Source: Thermoproteus sp. UBA157 (lineage in GTDB: Archaea > Thermoproteota > Thermoprotei > Thermoproteales > Thermoproteaceae). From it: a stretch of DNA of 11,803 nt. The notes below the pieces were generated by a model. The model did no database searches, was not told where the DNA came from, and saw nothing but the letters and a program-made list of their open reading frames with translations. Made by a program: the position numbers and the translations under genes. The stretch is from positions 20,501 through 32,303 of the forward strand of contig DANS01000004.1 in assembly GCA_002497345.1 (NCBI GenBank). The letters are read 5' to 3'. This document shows, one piece after another, positions 1-5,742 of this stretch (positions are counted from its first letter, which is position 1; each line of letters begins with the position of its first letter).

Positions 1-1217
1 TCGGTGGACACGACGACCAAGGACGCGCCGGCCAGCGCCTCCTCCAGATCTGCCGTGAGCCTTATGCCGAGCTCCTCCAAGGCTCTGTCCCTCTTCACGT
101 AGGGATCGTGGACCACGACGTTGCTCGGCCTTATCCCGAAGTCGAGCAAGCCCTTGAGCAAGTCGTACGTCGGGCTACGCCTCGTGTCGTCTACGTCGCC
201 TCTGAAGGCCAGCCCCAACACCGCTATCTTGGCCTCGACGGGGTTCACGCCCTCCCTTATCATGGCCCTAATCGCGGCCTCAGCTACCTTATACGGCTGG
301 GCCTCGTTTATGGCCCTCCCCAGGGCCGTCAAGGGGAGCTCTATGCCGAGCCTCTCGGCTGTCCACATCAGGAAATAGGGGTACACCGGTATGCAGCTTC
401 CGCCGACTCCGGTCCCCGGCTTGTGGACGTGGCTGTAGGGCTGGCTGTTGGCGGCCGCCCTGGCCTCTGCGAAGGAAACTCCGAGGGCGTTGGCGAGATA
501 GGCCATTTCGTTGGCCAGCGCTATGTTCAAATCGCGGTACACGCCTTCGAGCAGCTTCTCGAACTCCGCGGCCTTGATCGACGAGAGCTTTATGACGCCC
601 TTCTTGGCGATCTTCTTGTAGAGCGCGGCCGCGACCTCCGCGCTTTTGGGACCCACCCCGGCCACTACCTTCGGGTAGTTCTCCTCTATGTCCTTAAGCG
701 CGTGGCCGACCATAATCCTCTCGGGGCTATAGGCGAGGTAGAAGTCCTCCTCGGCCATTAGGCCGGATTCCTCCAAGATCGGCCTCACGACCTCCTCCGT
801 GGTGCCGGGCGGCACGCTGGACTCCACGACGACTAGGTCCCCCTTCTTCAGCCCTTGCGTTATGGCCTTCGCTGCCGAGACCAGCGCTGAGAAGTCCACG
901 TGTATGCTGGGGCGGGTCGAGGCCAGATACACCGGCACTGTGATGAACTTGGCCTTGCTTCTGATCGAGGCCATCTCGCCGTCTGTGGTGGCCTCCATTT
1001 TGCCCGTCTTAATGGCCTCCGAGATTGTGCGCCTCACGTCCTCCTCGACGTATTCGACCACTCCGTTGGATATGGCCGCGACCTTCTCGGCGTCTACGTC
1101 CACGCCTATGACCTTGGCGCCGGCGCGTATCCACGCCGCCGATAGGGCCAGCCCCACGTAGCCGAGCCCGTACACAGCTACTGTCAACTCCCCCCTCTCT
1201 AGCAACTCCGCAAGCAT
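1..1217 (-). CDS. Nucleotide-sugar dehydrogenase, WecC-like (UDP-N-acetyl-mannosamine dehydrogenase type), C-terminus outside window
   Basis: The first 405 codons are visible from an ATG at 1217; the frame is still open at base 1. Enzymes of this family perform two successive NAD-dependent oxidations of the sugar C6 to a uronic acid, supplying surface polysaccharide or protein glycosylation. Visible are the Rossmann motif GLGYVG (residues 17-22), the helix segment AEFEKLL..YRDLNIALANE, which fits WecC-type enzymes better than UDP-glucose dehydrogenases, and the catalytic-cysteine motif GGSCIPVYPYF with Cys275. The last part seen is the C-terminal UDP-binding domain (VLGLAFRGDVDDTR, DPYV). The Asn that usually follows the catalytic Lys by four residues is Gly here. 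The start is backed by a TATA-like box about 23 nt upstream, suggesting a leaderless mRNA. The family is clear; the exact sugar (ManNAc, glucose or other) is not decidable. Confidence 0.9.
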   Translation of the reverse strand, partial: MLAELLERGELTVAVYGLGYVGLALSAAWIRAGAKVIGVDVDAEKVAAISNGVVEYVEEDVRRTISEAIKTGKMEATTDGEMASIRSKAKFITVPVYLASTRPSIHVDFSALVSAAKAITQGLKKGDLVVVESSVPPGTTEEVVRPILEESGLMAEEDFYLAYSPERIMVGHALKDIEENYPKVVAGVGPKSAEVAAALYKKIAKKGVIKLSSIKAAEFEKLLEGVYRDLNIALANEMAYLANALGVSFAEARAAANSQPYSHVHKPGTGVGGSCIPVYPYFLMWTAERLGIELPLTALGRAINEAQPYKVAEAAIRAMIREGVNPVEAKIAVLGLAFRGDVDDTRRSPTYDLLKGLLDFGIRPSNVVVHDPYVKRDRALEELGIRLTADLEEALAGASLVVVST

Positions 1218-1234
1218 GGAGGGCGGGGGACGCG

Positions 1235-1247
1235 TATTAATATAGAT
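1235..1247 (-). promoter_or_regulatory. TATA-like box of the nucleotide-sugar dehydrogenase gene
   Basis: On the minus strand this reads ATCTATATTAATA, centred about 23 nt before the ATG at 1217. It lies across the last codons and TAA stop of the upstream gene (stop at 1237-1239). The spacing fits a transcription start at or near the start codon. Inferred from composition and spacing only. Confidence 0.5.
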
Positions 1248-2091
1248 ACGGCCTATACCAAGCATCGGCGAGGGAGGGCCTAACCACGCTGGAGACGCCC
1301 TCGACGAGCTCAGCGCGTCTGGCTATCGCCTCTCTGACCAAGGCCAAATCCAACGGCAGGCTCGGCCCATAGTGGGCTAAGGTGTCGTTGGGGACCAGCA
1401 AGACGTCGCCCCCAGCGCATGCCCTACATTTAGCCCGCCTAATCCACGAGATCTCCTCGGGCCTAGGCGTCTTGGTCTTGCCCTCGTAGAGAACCAGCGC
1501 AGGGTCGAGCCTCTCGACGAGCTCCGAGGCGGCCTCCTGGGGCCCCAAGAAGCGGTAGACGCAGTGAAGCCCTTTGATGTATTTTATCCCCACGGCCTCA
1601 AGGGCAGACGCCGTGAAGGACTCGCGGCAAGCCACATCGTATCCGCCCAAGTAGAAGATGACGAGCGCGTCCTCGGCGATCGGCGCGCCCTTGAGCAGAT
1701 CCTCGTAGACCCCGGCTACGTGATCGCCGAGCTCATCGGCGTCGAGCAGCCTCGCCACGAACTTGAAGTTGGCCAACACGTCGTCGACGCTAGTCGGCGT
1801 CTCCACAACCGCCACAGGGGCTATCTCGTCAAGCCGCTCGATTAGGTCTTTCTGCACCGGGTAGTACGTTATCGCGAGATCCGGCCTCAGCCTCCCGACG
1901 GCCTCTAGATCGGCTGTCGTGAAGGAGCCGACGTGCGGGATCTTGAGCGCATCGCGCGGCCTGTAGGAGAATACATCCCTCCCCACGAGCCTATCCCCTA
2001 GCCCAGCTACGAAGAGGAACTCCGTTATCGAGGGATTCAGGGACACGACGCGGCGAGGCGCGCCGTCTAGGGGCTTTGTCAACCACGGCAT
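1237..2091 (-). CDS. BtuF/FepB-like helical-backbone metal receptor, no signal peptide
   Basis: The 284-residue protein matches substrate-binding proteins of cobalamin/iron-chelate ABC importers (COG0614). It opens with RRVVSLNPSITEFLFVAGLGDRLVG, followed by the IPHVGSFTTADLEAVGRLRPDLAI segment typical of the first lobe, then a long helix and a second lobe. The oddity is location: there is no hydrophobic signal sequence or lipobox, and an in-frame TGA at 2101-2103, four codons before the ATG, rules out an unnoticed N-terminal extension. The protein is therefore probably cytoplasmic. A CRAC motif (Cys-x2-Cys) near the middle of the second lobe could bind metal or form a disulfide. It follows the DUF711 gene with a single base between stop and start, so the two are almost certainly cotranscribed; a TGAGG just before the ATG may be a weak ribosome-binding site. 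No permease or ATPase gene is nearby. Function is unknown; a cytosolic cobamide- or metal-chelate-binding role is a guess. Confidence 0.82.
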   Translation of the reverse strand: MPWLTKPLDGAPRRVVSLNPSITEFLFVAGLGDRLVGRDVFSYRPRDALKIPHVGSFTTADLEAVGRLRPDLAITYYPVQKDLIERLDEIAPVAVVETPTSVDDVLANFKFVARLLDADELGDHVAGVYEDLLKGAPIAEDALVIFYLGGYDVACRESFTASALEAVGIKYIKGLHCVYRFLGPQEAASELVERLDPALVLYEGKTKTPRPEEISWIRRAKCRACAGGDVLLVPNDTLAHYGPSLPLDLALVREAIARRAELVEGVSSVVRPSLADAWYRPYLY

Positions 2092-2092
2092 A

Positions 2093-3043
2093 TTAGGGCC
2101 TCAGGACGGGCGTTTTGCCGAAACCGGGCACATCGAAGTGTTGTCCCGATGCCGGGAACAACCTCACGCCGACTGCTCTGCCCTTGCTCTTGGCGATAGC
2201 TTCAAGGTCCAGGAGCATCCTCCTCAAGTCCTCCTCGTTCGCCTCGACGGGCACCATGTCGAGGCCGGCAACACAGACCGAGGCGTACGAGACGAGTTTG
2301 TGAAGGTCTAAAGCCCCCTCCTCAGCCAGCCTCTTCAGCTCCTCGTCCTCCGCTAAGGGGAGCATGACTTCGCTGAAACCCAGCAACTTAATGCTTGAGG
2401 ACCAGATGGCCTCGTTGAGGGCCCTTATGGCCGCCATGGTCCCCCAACTCCCCACCCTCACCCCGAAGACTCGATGTATCGCCTTGGCGACAGATCTCTC
2501 GCCCCAAGGCGAGAGGCTACCGTCGACGCCCAAGAAGGGCTCGCCGATCGAGGCGGCGAAGGACTCGCCGAGTTTCTCGGCTCGTTTCAACGCGGCGGGC
2601 ACATCGTCGAGGGAATTGACGTCGTCAGGGTAGAGCAACGAGAGCGCGATGCCCTCTCTGGCCACGATGGCCGCGGGGTAGTAGGGCGAATCGTAGACGC
2701 GTCCTCCCAGCAAGAGCGCCACGTTTCTGGCGAGGTGCGGCTCGCCCGCCTTGTCTATCCTCCTCAAGAACTCCAGGTATCTATCCACAGACGCCACCGC
2801 CGCGAAGACGCCATAGGTCCTCACCAGCTCCTCGAGGTCGTCGCCCTCGTATACGCCTATGGCCGAGTACTCAACGCCGAGCTCCTCGAGGGCCTTCAAG
2901 ATCTGGCCGACGGCCTCCCTCGGCGGCGTGGCCACGGACACCCTTATCGTCAAGGGGCGGAGGCGCTTGGCCGCGTCCAAGAAGCGCGAGATCCTCCCGG
3001 GGTCGATCCGACGGACGTTGAGCGCTATGGCCCTTATCTCCAT
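2093..3043 (-). CDS. DUF711 / UPF0210 family protein
   Basis: This 316-residue protein carries the conserved blocks of DUF711 (UPF0210): YYPAAIVAREGIAL (about 121-134), VDGSLSPWGERSVAKAI (173-189), GFSEVMLPLAED (222-233) and YASVCVAGLDMVPV (253-266), the last with its conserved Cys. Bacterial members are usually about 450 residues, so this is a short version. The fold is reported to resemble glycyl-radical enzymes, but as far as I know no activity is established. The ATG at 3043 has its own TATA-like box 24 nt upstream, inside the end of the preceding gene. The next gene, a signal-less BtuF-like protein, starts one base after this stop, which suggests a shared task. Family assignment is strong; function is open. 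Confidence 0.87.
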   Translation of the reverse strand: MEIRAIALNVRRIDPGRISRFLDAAKRLRPLTIRVSVATPPREAVGQILKALEELGVEYSAIGVYEGDDLEELVRTYGVFAAVASVDRYLEFLRRIDKAGEPHLARNVALLLGGRVYDSPYYPAAIVAREGIALSLLYPDDVNSLDDVPAALKRAEKLGESFAASIGEPFLGVDGSLSPWGERSVAKAIHRVFGVRVGSWGTMAAIRALNEAIWSSSIKLLGFSEVMLPLAEDEELKRLAEEGALDLHKLVSYASVCVAGLDMVPVEANEEDLRRMLLDLEAIAKSKGRAVGVRLFPASGQHFDVPGFGKTPVLRP

Positions 3044-3060
3044 GACGGGCTAGAGCTGGG

Positions 3061-3073
3061 GGTTTAATAATAC
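3061..3073 (-). promoter_or_regulatory. TATA-like box of the DUF711 operon
   Basis: The minus strand reads GGTATTATTAAACC around this position, centred about 24 nt before the ATG at 3043. It is embedded in the final Tyr-Tyr-stop codons of the Fe-S protein gene upstream. It supports an independent leaderless transcript for the DUF711 and binding-protein pair. Confidence 0.5.
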
Positions 3074-3987
3074 CACGTCAACACGTGGGCGTGCTCGGGC
3101 GGATATTGGCCGAGGGAGCGGGCCTTGCATATCGCCTTAAACGGGCACTCCTCGCACCTAGGCTTATCCCTCGTGCAGATCCTCCTGCCGAAGGACCATA
3201 GGAAGTCGTCCAGAGTGAAGGGATCCACCCCCGAGAACTTGGACACGAGCCTCCAGGCCAGCTTCACCTTGTTCCTGACATCTACGTCTTCTTCGCGGCT
3301 CAGCTCAACGCCTTCGAACAGCTGTCGGTAGTCCACGTCGGCTATCCCCAGCCTGTAGGCTATCCTGGACAAGTGGTTGTCGACGGGCACGTCGAAGTTC
3401 TCGTGGTCCTCGAACTTCACGAGACCTCTGCCGTCTAGGAACTTGGCCAAGAGGAGCGCCTTCTTGGCCACCGGGTCCTCGTAAGCTCTTATGGACCTCA
3501 GCCTTTCCACGAGCTTGGAGACTCGATTGGGTATCAAGGCCTCGAAGCCCCCCGCCTTCAAGGCCTTGCGGCCTAGATCCCTCAGGAGGAGTAGCCTGAT
3601 GTTGGCGTCCCATACGGAGACGTTGCCTATGGCGAAGAGCCTCTTGGCGTCCTCGGGGCTTAACTCGGCCAACCTCTCAGCCTTGAATAGGCCGTCGTCG
3701 TAGGCCAATCTGCCGAGCCTCCAGAGGGCGTCCGCGCCGTGGAAGAACTCGCCGTTTATGTAGCCCTCGAAGGGGCCGAACGTCGAGGTTCTGTGATCCA
3801 CCGCGACCATCGCCGTGAAGTAGGCCAGCTGGTCCTCCCTGGGGTCAGAGGGGGGCGGGTAGAACCTATCGTCGAGATATCTATCCCTCTTGAGGCCCAA
3901 GCCCCGCACCGCCTCGGCCACTTCCCGTATCTTGTCGACGTCTATGGAGACGTCCACTGCCCGCAAGGGGCCATAGTTAAAAAACAT
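3064..3987 (-). CDS. HhH-GPD-fold protein with EndoIII-type [4Fe-4S] cluster loop; possible nucleoside/base hydrolase
   Basis: The 307-residue protein ends in the cluster loop of endonuclease III/MutY proteins: Cys271-x6-Cys278-x2-Cys281-x5-Cys287. Before it lies VPVDNHLSRIAYRLGI (200-215), which aligns with the segment holding the catalytic Asp of HhH-GPD glycosylases (Asp203 here). The helix-hairpin-helix LPGVGxKTA motif with its catalytic Lys is absent, so a normal AP-lyase/DNA glycosylase role is doubtful. The N-terminal two thirds (GYINGEFFHGADALWRLGRL, then an ELSPEDAKRLF region and an LRDLGRKALKAGG region) has the order and spacing of the queuosine-salvage family (DUF2419/Qng1), itself an HhH-GPD-like fold. 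That resemblance is my inference from remembered motifs. It diverges from a PTPS-like gene across 15 bp. The ATG at 3987 has only a weak TATA-like stretch upstream. Confidence 0.75.
   Translation of the reverse strand: MFFNYGPLRAVDVSIDVDKIREVAEAVRGLGLKRDRYLDDRFYPPPSDPREDQLAYFTAMVAVDHRTSTFGPFEGYINGEFFHGADALWRLGRLAYDDGLFKAERLAELSPEDAKRLFAIGNVSVWDANIRLLLLRDLGRKALKAGGFEALIPNRVSKLVERLRSIRAYEDPVAKKALLLAKFLDGRGLVKFEDHENFDVPVDNHLSRIAYRLGIADVDYRQLFEGVELSREEDVDVRNKVKLAWRLVSKFSGVDPFTLDDFLWSFGRRICTRDKPRCEECPFKAICKARSLGQYPPEHAHVLTWYY
3974..3984 (+). promoter_or_regulatory. TATA-like box of the PTPS-like gene, inside the opposite coding start
   Basis: TAGTTAAAAAA is centred about 24 nt before the ATG at 4003 and lies within the first codons of the divergent Fe-S protein gene (Asn-Phe-Phe, minus strand). 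The reciprocal element for that gene is weaker, around 4008-4018 (TATTACGCATAAG on the minus strand), inside the PTPS-like coding region. The two promoters thus interlock and transcription of the two genes may compete. Confidence 0.45.
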
Positions 3988-4002
3988 GCGGTCGGCCCCT
4001 CC

Positions 4003-4380
4003 ATGCGCTTATGCGTAATAGTCAGGGGCTCCATATCGGTGGCAGTGAGGCCGTCCTTTTCGGCCACTAAGGGGACTCTCCACGGCCACGACTACGCGGT
4101 GAGGGCGGCCTTCTGCGGGCCCGACAACGTGGACTATTTAGCCGACGCGGAGGAGCTCCAGCGAAGGCTCTGGTCCCTCTTGGCCGAGATGGACGGCAAA
4201 TACCTCAAGTCCTCCCGGGAGCGTGGGGCCCCCGCCGAGCCCTACTACGAGATCCCGTGCGGGCCCGAGGGCGCTTCGGGCGAGTGCCTGGCGCGATATA
4301 TAGCGAGGGCGCTCGGCGCTACTTGGGTCGAGGTGTGCGAGGGCGGCTTGGCCACCCCTTGCTTCTACTACGGGCCCTAG
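4003..4380 (+). CDS. 6-pyruvoyl-tetrahydropterin synthase / QueD-like protein with altered active site
   Basis: The 125-residue protein is a single T-fold domain of the PTPS/QueD superfamily. It keeps PSFSAT..TLHGHDYAV (17-33, with His27 and His29 as zinc ligands), a VDYLADAEELQRRLWSLLAEMDGKYL block, a GECLARYIARAL helix and the late Glu113 in VEVCEGG that holds the pterin. Several expected residues are absent: the first zinc-ligand His of FSAAH is Lys23, the catalytic Cys before LHGH is missing because the loop is shortened, and the His of the LDH motif is Gly65. Ordinary PTPS or QueD chemistry is therefore unlikely. The start at 4003 is chosen because an upstream extension would run through the divergent gene and because a TATA-like box lies 24 nt before it. 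It may work on a pterin or 7-deazaguanine precursor with the divergent Fe-S gene; this is inference. Its stop overlaps the convergent KARI stop by 3 bases. Confidence 0.78.
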   Translation: MRLCVIVRGSISVAVRPSFSATKGTLHGHDYAVRAAFCGPDNVDYLADAEELQRRLWSLLAEMDGKYLKSSRERGAPAEPYYEIPCGPEGASGECLARYIARALGATWVEVCEGGLATPCFYYGP

Positions 4381-5360
4381 CTACGTAGCTGCGCCCTCAG
4401 CTGGGAGTCCGCTTGGGCCAACCGCCCCGAGAGGGCCCTCCTCCACAAGGCGTTGAACTTCACGTATCCCGCCGCCCTCTCGAGATATATCTCCCTGGCG
4501 AAGTTGCCGCTCAAGACGTCCTCCGCGACTCCGCGGGCCAGCCGCTGCAAGGCCCTCTTATATTGGCCAAGCCTGAGGAGCTGGCCGTAGGCGTCGACGG
4601 GCGATTGGAGGCGCAAGGCGCCGTACGGCCCGACGAGGGCCATCAACCTCCCGAGCTCCCCGAGCTCCCCGGAGGCGTAGAGCTCAAGCGCGGCGACCTC
4701 TTGCGGCACGCCCGCCTCGACCATCGCCTCGAACGCGGCCTCCAGCGCGGCGAGCAGCGCGGCCTTGAGCAGTTGCTCGCCCAGCAGATCGGCCAACGCC
4801 TCGTCCCTTGCCGATGCCTCGATCGCGAAGCCGCCTTGTTTGAAGGCCCCGGCCGCGTCGGCGATCGCGAGCGCTACGTCTAGCGCGCCTCCCGACACGT
4901 CCTGGACGACCCCGACGACTGCGGCGAAGCCCCTTCCTTGGAGATATCTGTCCCTCATGGCGGCGCCTGGGATCTTCGGCACGAATAACGCCACGTCGAT
5001 ATCGCCCGGAGGCTCGATCAAGCCGTAAGCGACGGGGAAGCCGCTGGTCAGCACAAGCGCCTTGTCGGAGTGAAGCCCCGGCAGGACCTCCGTCCTGAAT
5101 ATCTCCGGGGCCGCGTCGTCGGGGAGTGCCAACACCACCACGTCGCCCAGCTCGGCCGCCTCGGGCACGGGCCTGGGCTCGAAGCCGTCGGACTTGGCTC
5201 TCTTGGCGTGCTCCCCGCCCAGGAGATCGCCCACCATCACCGTCGCTCCGGAATCCCGCATGTTGAGCGCCAGCGATCTTCCCACGTTGCCGTAGCCTAT
5301 GATCGCCACGGTCCTCCCCTTGAGGAGGTCCCGCCTGCCCTCCCTATATATCTTGACCAT
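4377..5360 (-). CDS. ilvC: Ketol-acid reductoisomerase homologue (class I), active site altered
   Basis: At 327 residues this has the length of class I KARI, the NADPH- and Mg-dependent second enzyme of branched-chain amino acid synthesis (acetolactate to dihydroxyisovalerate). Visible are the Rossmann motif GYGNVG (22-27), RDSGA after it, PDDAAPEIF (80-88), FVPKIPG (126-132), YLQGRGFAAVVGVVQDVSG (139-157), ADLLGEQ with metal ligands Asp191 and Glu195, Glu226, and a Ser253 matching the SNTAE serine. Two normally invariant residues differ by ungapped alignment: the HGF histidine is Ser106 (TSGFPV), and the Glu four residues after Glu226 is Ser230. This could be a paralogue with other substrate use. 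The ATG at 5360 is supported by the shared TATA element at 5378-5388. There are no other ilv genes nearby. The gene symbol is by homology only. Confidence 0.85.
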   Translation of the reverse strand: MVKIYREGRRDLLKGRTVAIIGYGNVGRSLALNMRDSGATVMVGDLLGGEHAKRAKSDGFEPRPVPEAAELGDVVVLALPDDAAPEIFRTEVLPGLHSDKALVLTSGFPVAYGLIEPPGDIDVALFVPKIPGAAMRDRYLQGRGFAAVVGVVQDVSGGALDVALAIADAAGAFKQGGFAIEASARDEALADLLGEQLLKAALLAALEAAFEAMVEAGVPQEVAALELYASGELGELGRLMALVGPYGALRLQSPVDAYGQLLRLGQYKRALQRLARGVAEDVLSGNFAREIYLERAAGYVKFNALWRRALSGRLAQADSQLRAQLRS

Positions 5361-5377
5361 AGGGCCCTCGACCCTAT

Positions 5378-5388
5378 CCTATTTAAAG
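5378..5388. promoter_or_regulatory. Shared, near-symmetric TATA element between KARI and MoaD-like genes
   Basis: CCTATTTAAAG contains the palindrome TTTAAA at 5382-5387. Its centre lies about 22 nt before the plus-strand ATG at 5407 and about 24 nt before the minus-strand ATG at 5360. No second TATA-like stretch is visible in the 46-bp intergenic space, so one element probably positions leaderless transcripts in both directions. Confidence 0.5.
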
Positions 5389-5406
5389 AAGGCGTTATCA
5401 GTGCCG

Positions 5407-5691
5407 ATGCGGATCAAGGTCAAGATCATGGCCCCTCTTTATTTCGGGCTGAACTCCGTGGATCAGATCTCGCTTGATTTAAACCTAGCGGATGGAGCCA
5501 CCGTGGAAGACGTGGTGGATATACTAAATGAGCTCTATCCAGGTTTTAAAGATAAAATAATAAGAAATGGAAAAATAATCGATATGCACGATATTTTAGT
5601 AAATGGAAGATCCGTGGACTTCTTGGACGGGCTTAGGACCCGGCTCAAAGACGGCGATTTCGTGTTGATAGTTTCGCCGTTTGGAGGCTAA
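5407..5691 (+). CDS. MoaD/ThiS-like ubiquitin-fold protein, upstream of AOR
   Basis: The 94-residue protein has the beta-grasp pattern of archaeal MoaD: MRIKVKIMAPLYFGL, then a LADGATVEDVVDILNELYP helix, an ILVNGRSVDFLDGLRTRLKDGD block, and a C-terminal Gly-Gly (SPFGG). A free C-terminal GG is adenylated and thiocarboxylated in MoaD/ThiS sulfur carriers, which fits molybdopterin dithiolene synthesis or delivery to the tungsten/molybdenum enzyme encoded 51 bp downstream. An alternative GTG start at 5401 adds two residues; 5407 is preferred because the TATA element then sits at about -22. Codons around residues 46-68 are strikingly AT-rich compared with the rest of the window. The paralogue after AOR is equally long but ends differently. 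Confidence 0.88.
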   Translation: MRIKVKIMAPLYFGLNSVDQISLDLNLADGATVEDVVDILNELYPGFKDKIIRNGKIIDMHDILVNGRSVDFLDGLRTRLKDGDFVLIVSPFGG

Positions 5692-5712
5692 TTATCAATA
5701 AAAAGATAAAAA

Positions 5713-5728
5713 TTTTTTAAATATATAT
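5713..5728 (+). promoter_or_regulatory. AOR promoter TATA box, overlapping a T-run terminator candidate
   Basis: TTTTTTAAATATATAT is centred about 25 nt upstream of the AOR ATG at 5743. The six T residues at 5713-5718, some 20 nt after the MoaD-like stop, could also end the upstream transcript, since crenarchaeal RNA polymerase can terminate at T-runs. One sequence may thus separate the two genes into differently expressed units. Confidence 0.55.
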
Positions 5729-5742
5729 GAAGTTCTGTATAC

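Noticed and set aside
3739..4002. Upstream extension of the PTPS-like frame
   Set aside because: It runs antisense through the Fe-S protein gene, and the T-fold domain begins at the ATG at 4003, which has a suitably placed TATA-like box.
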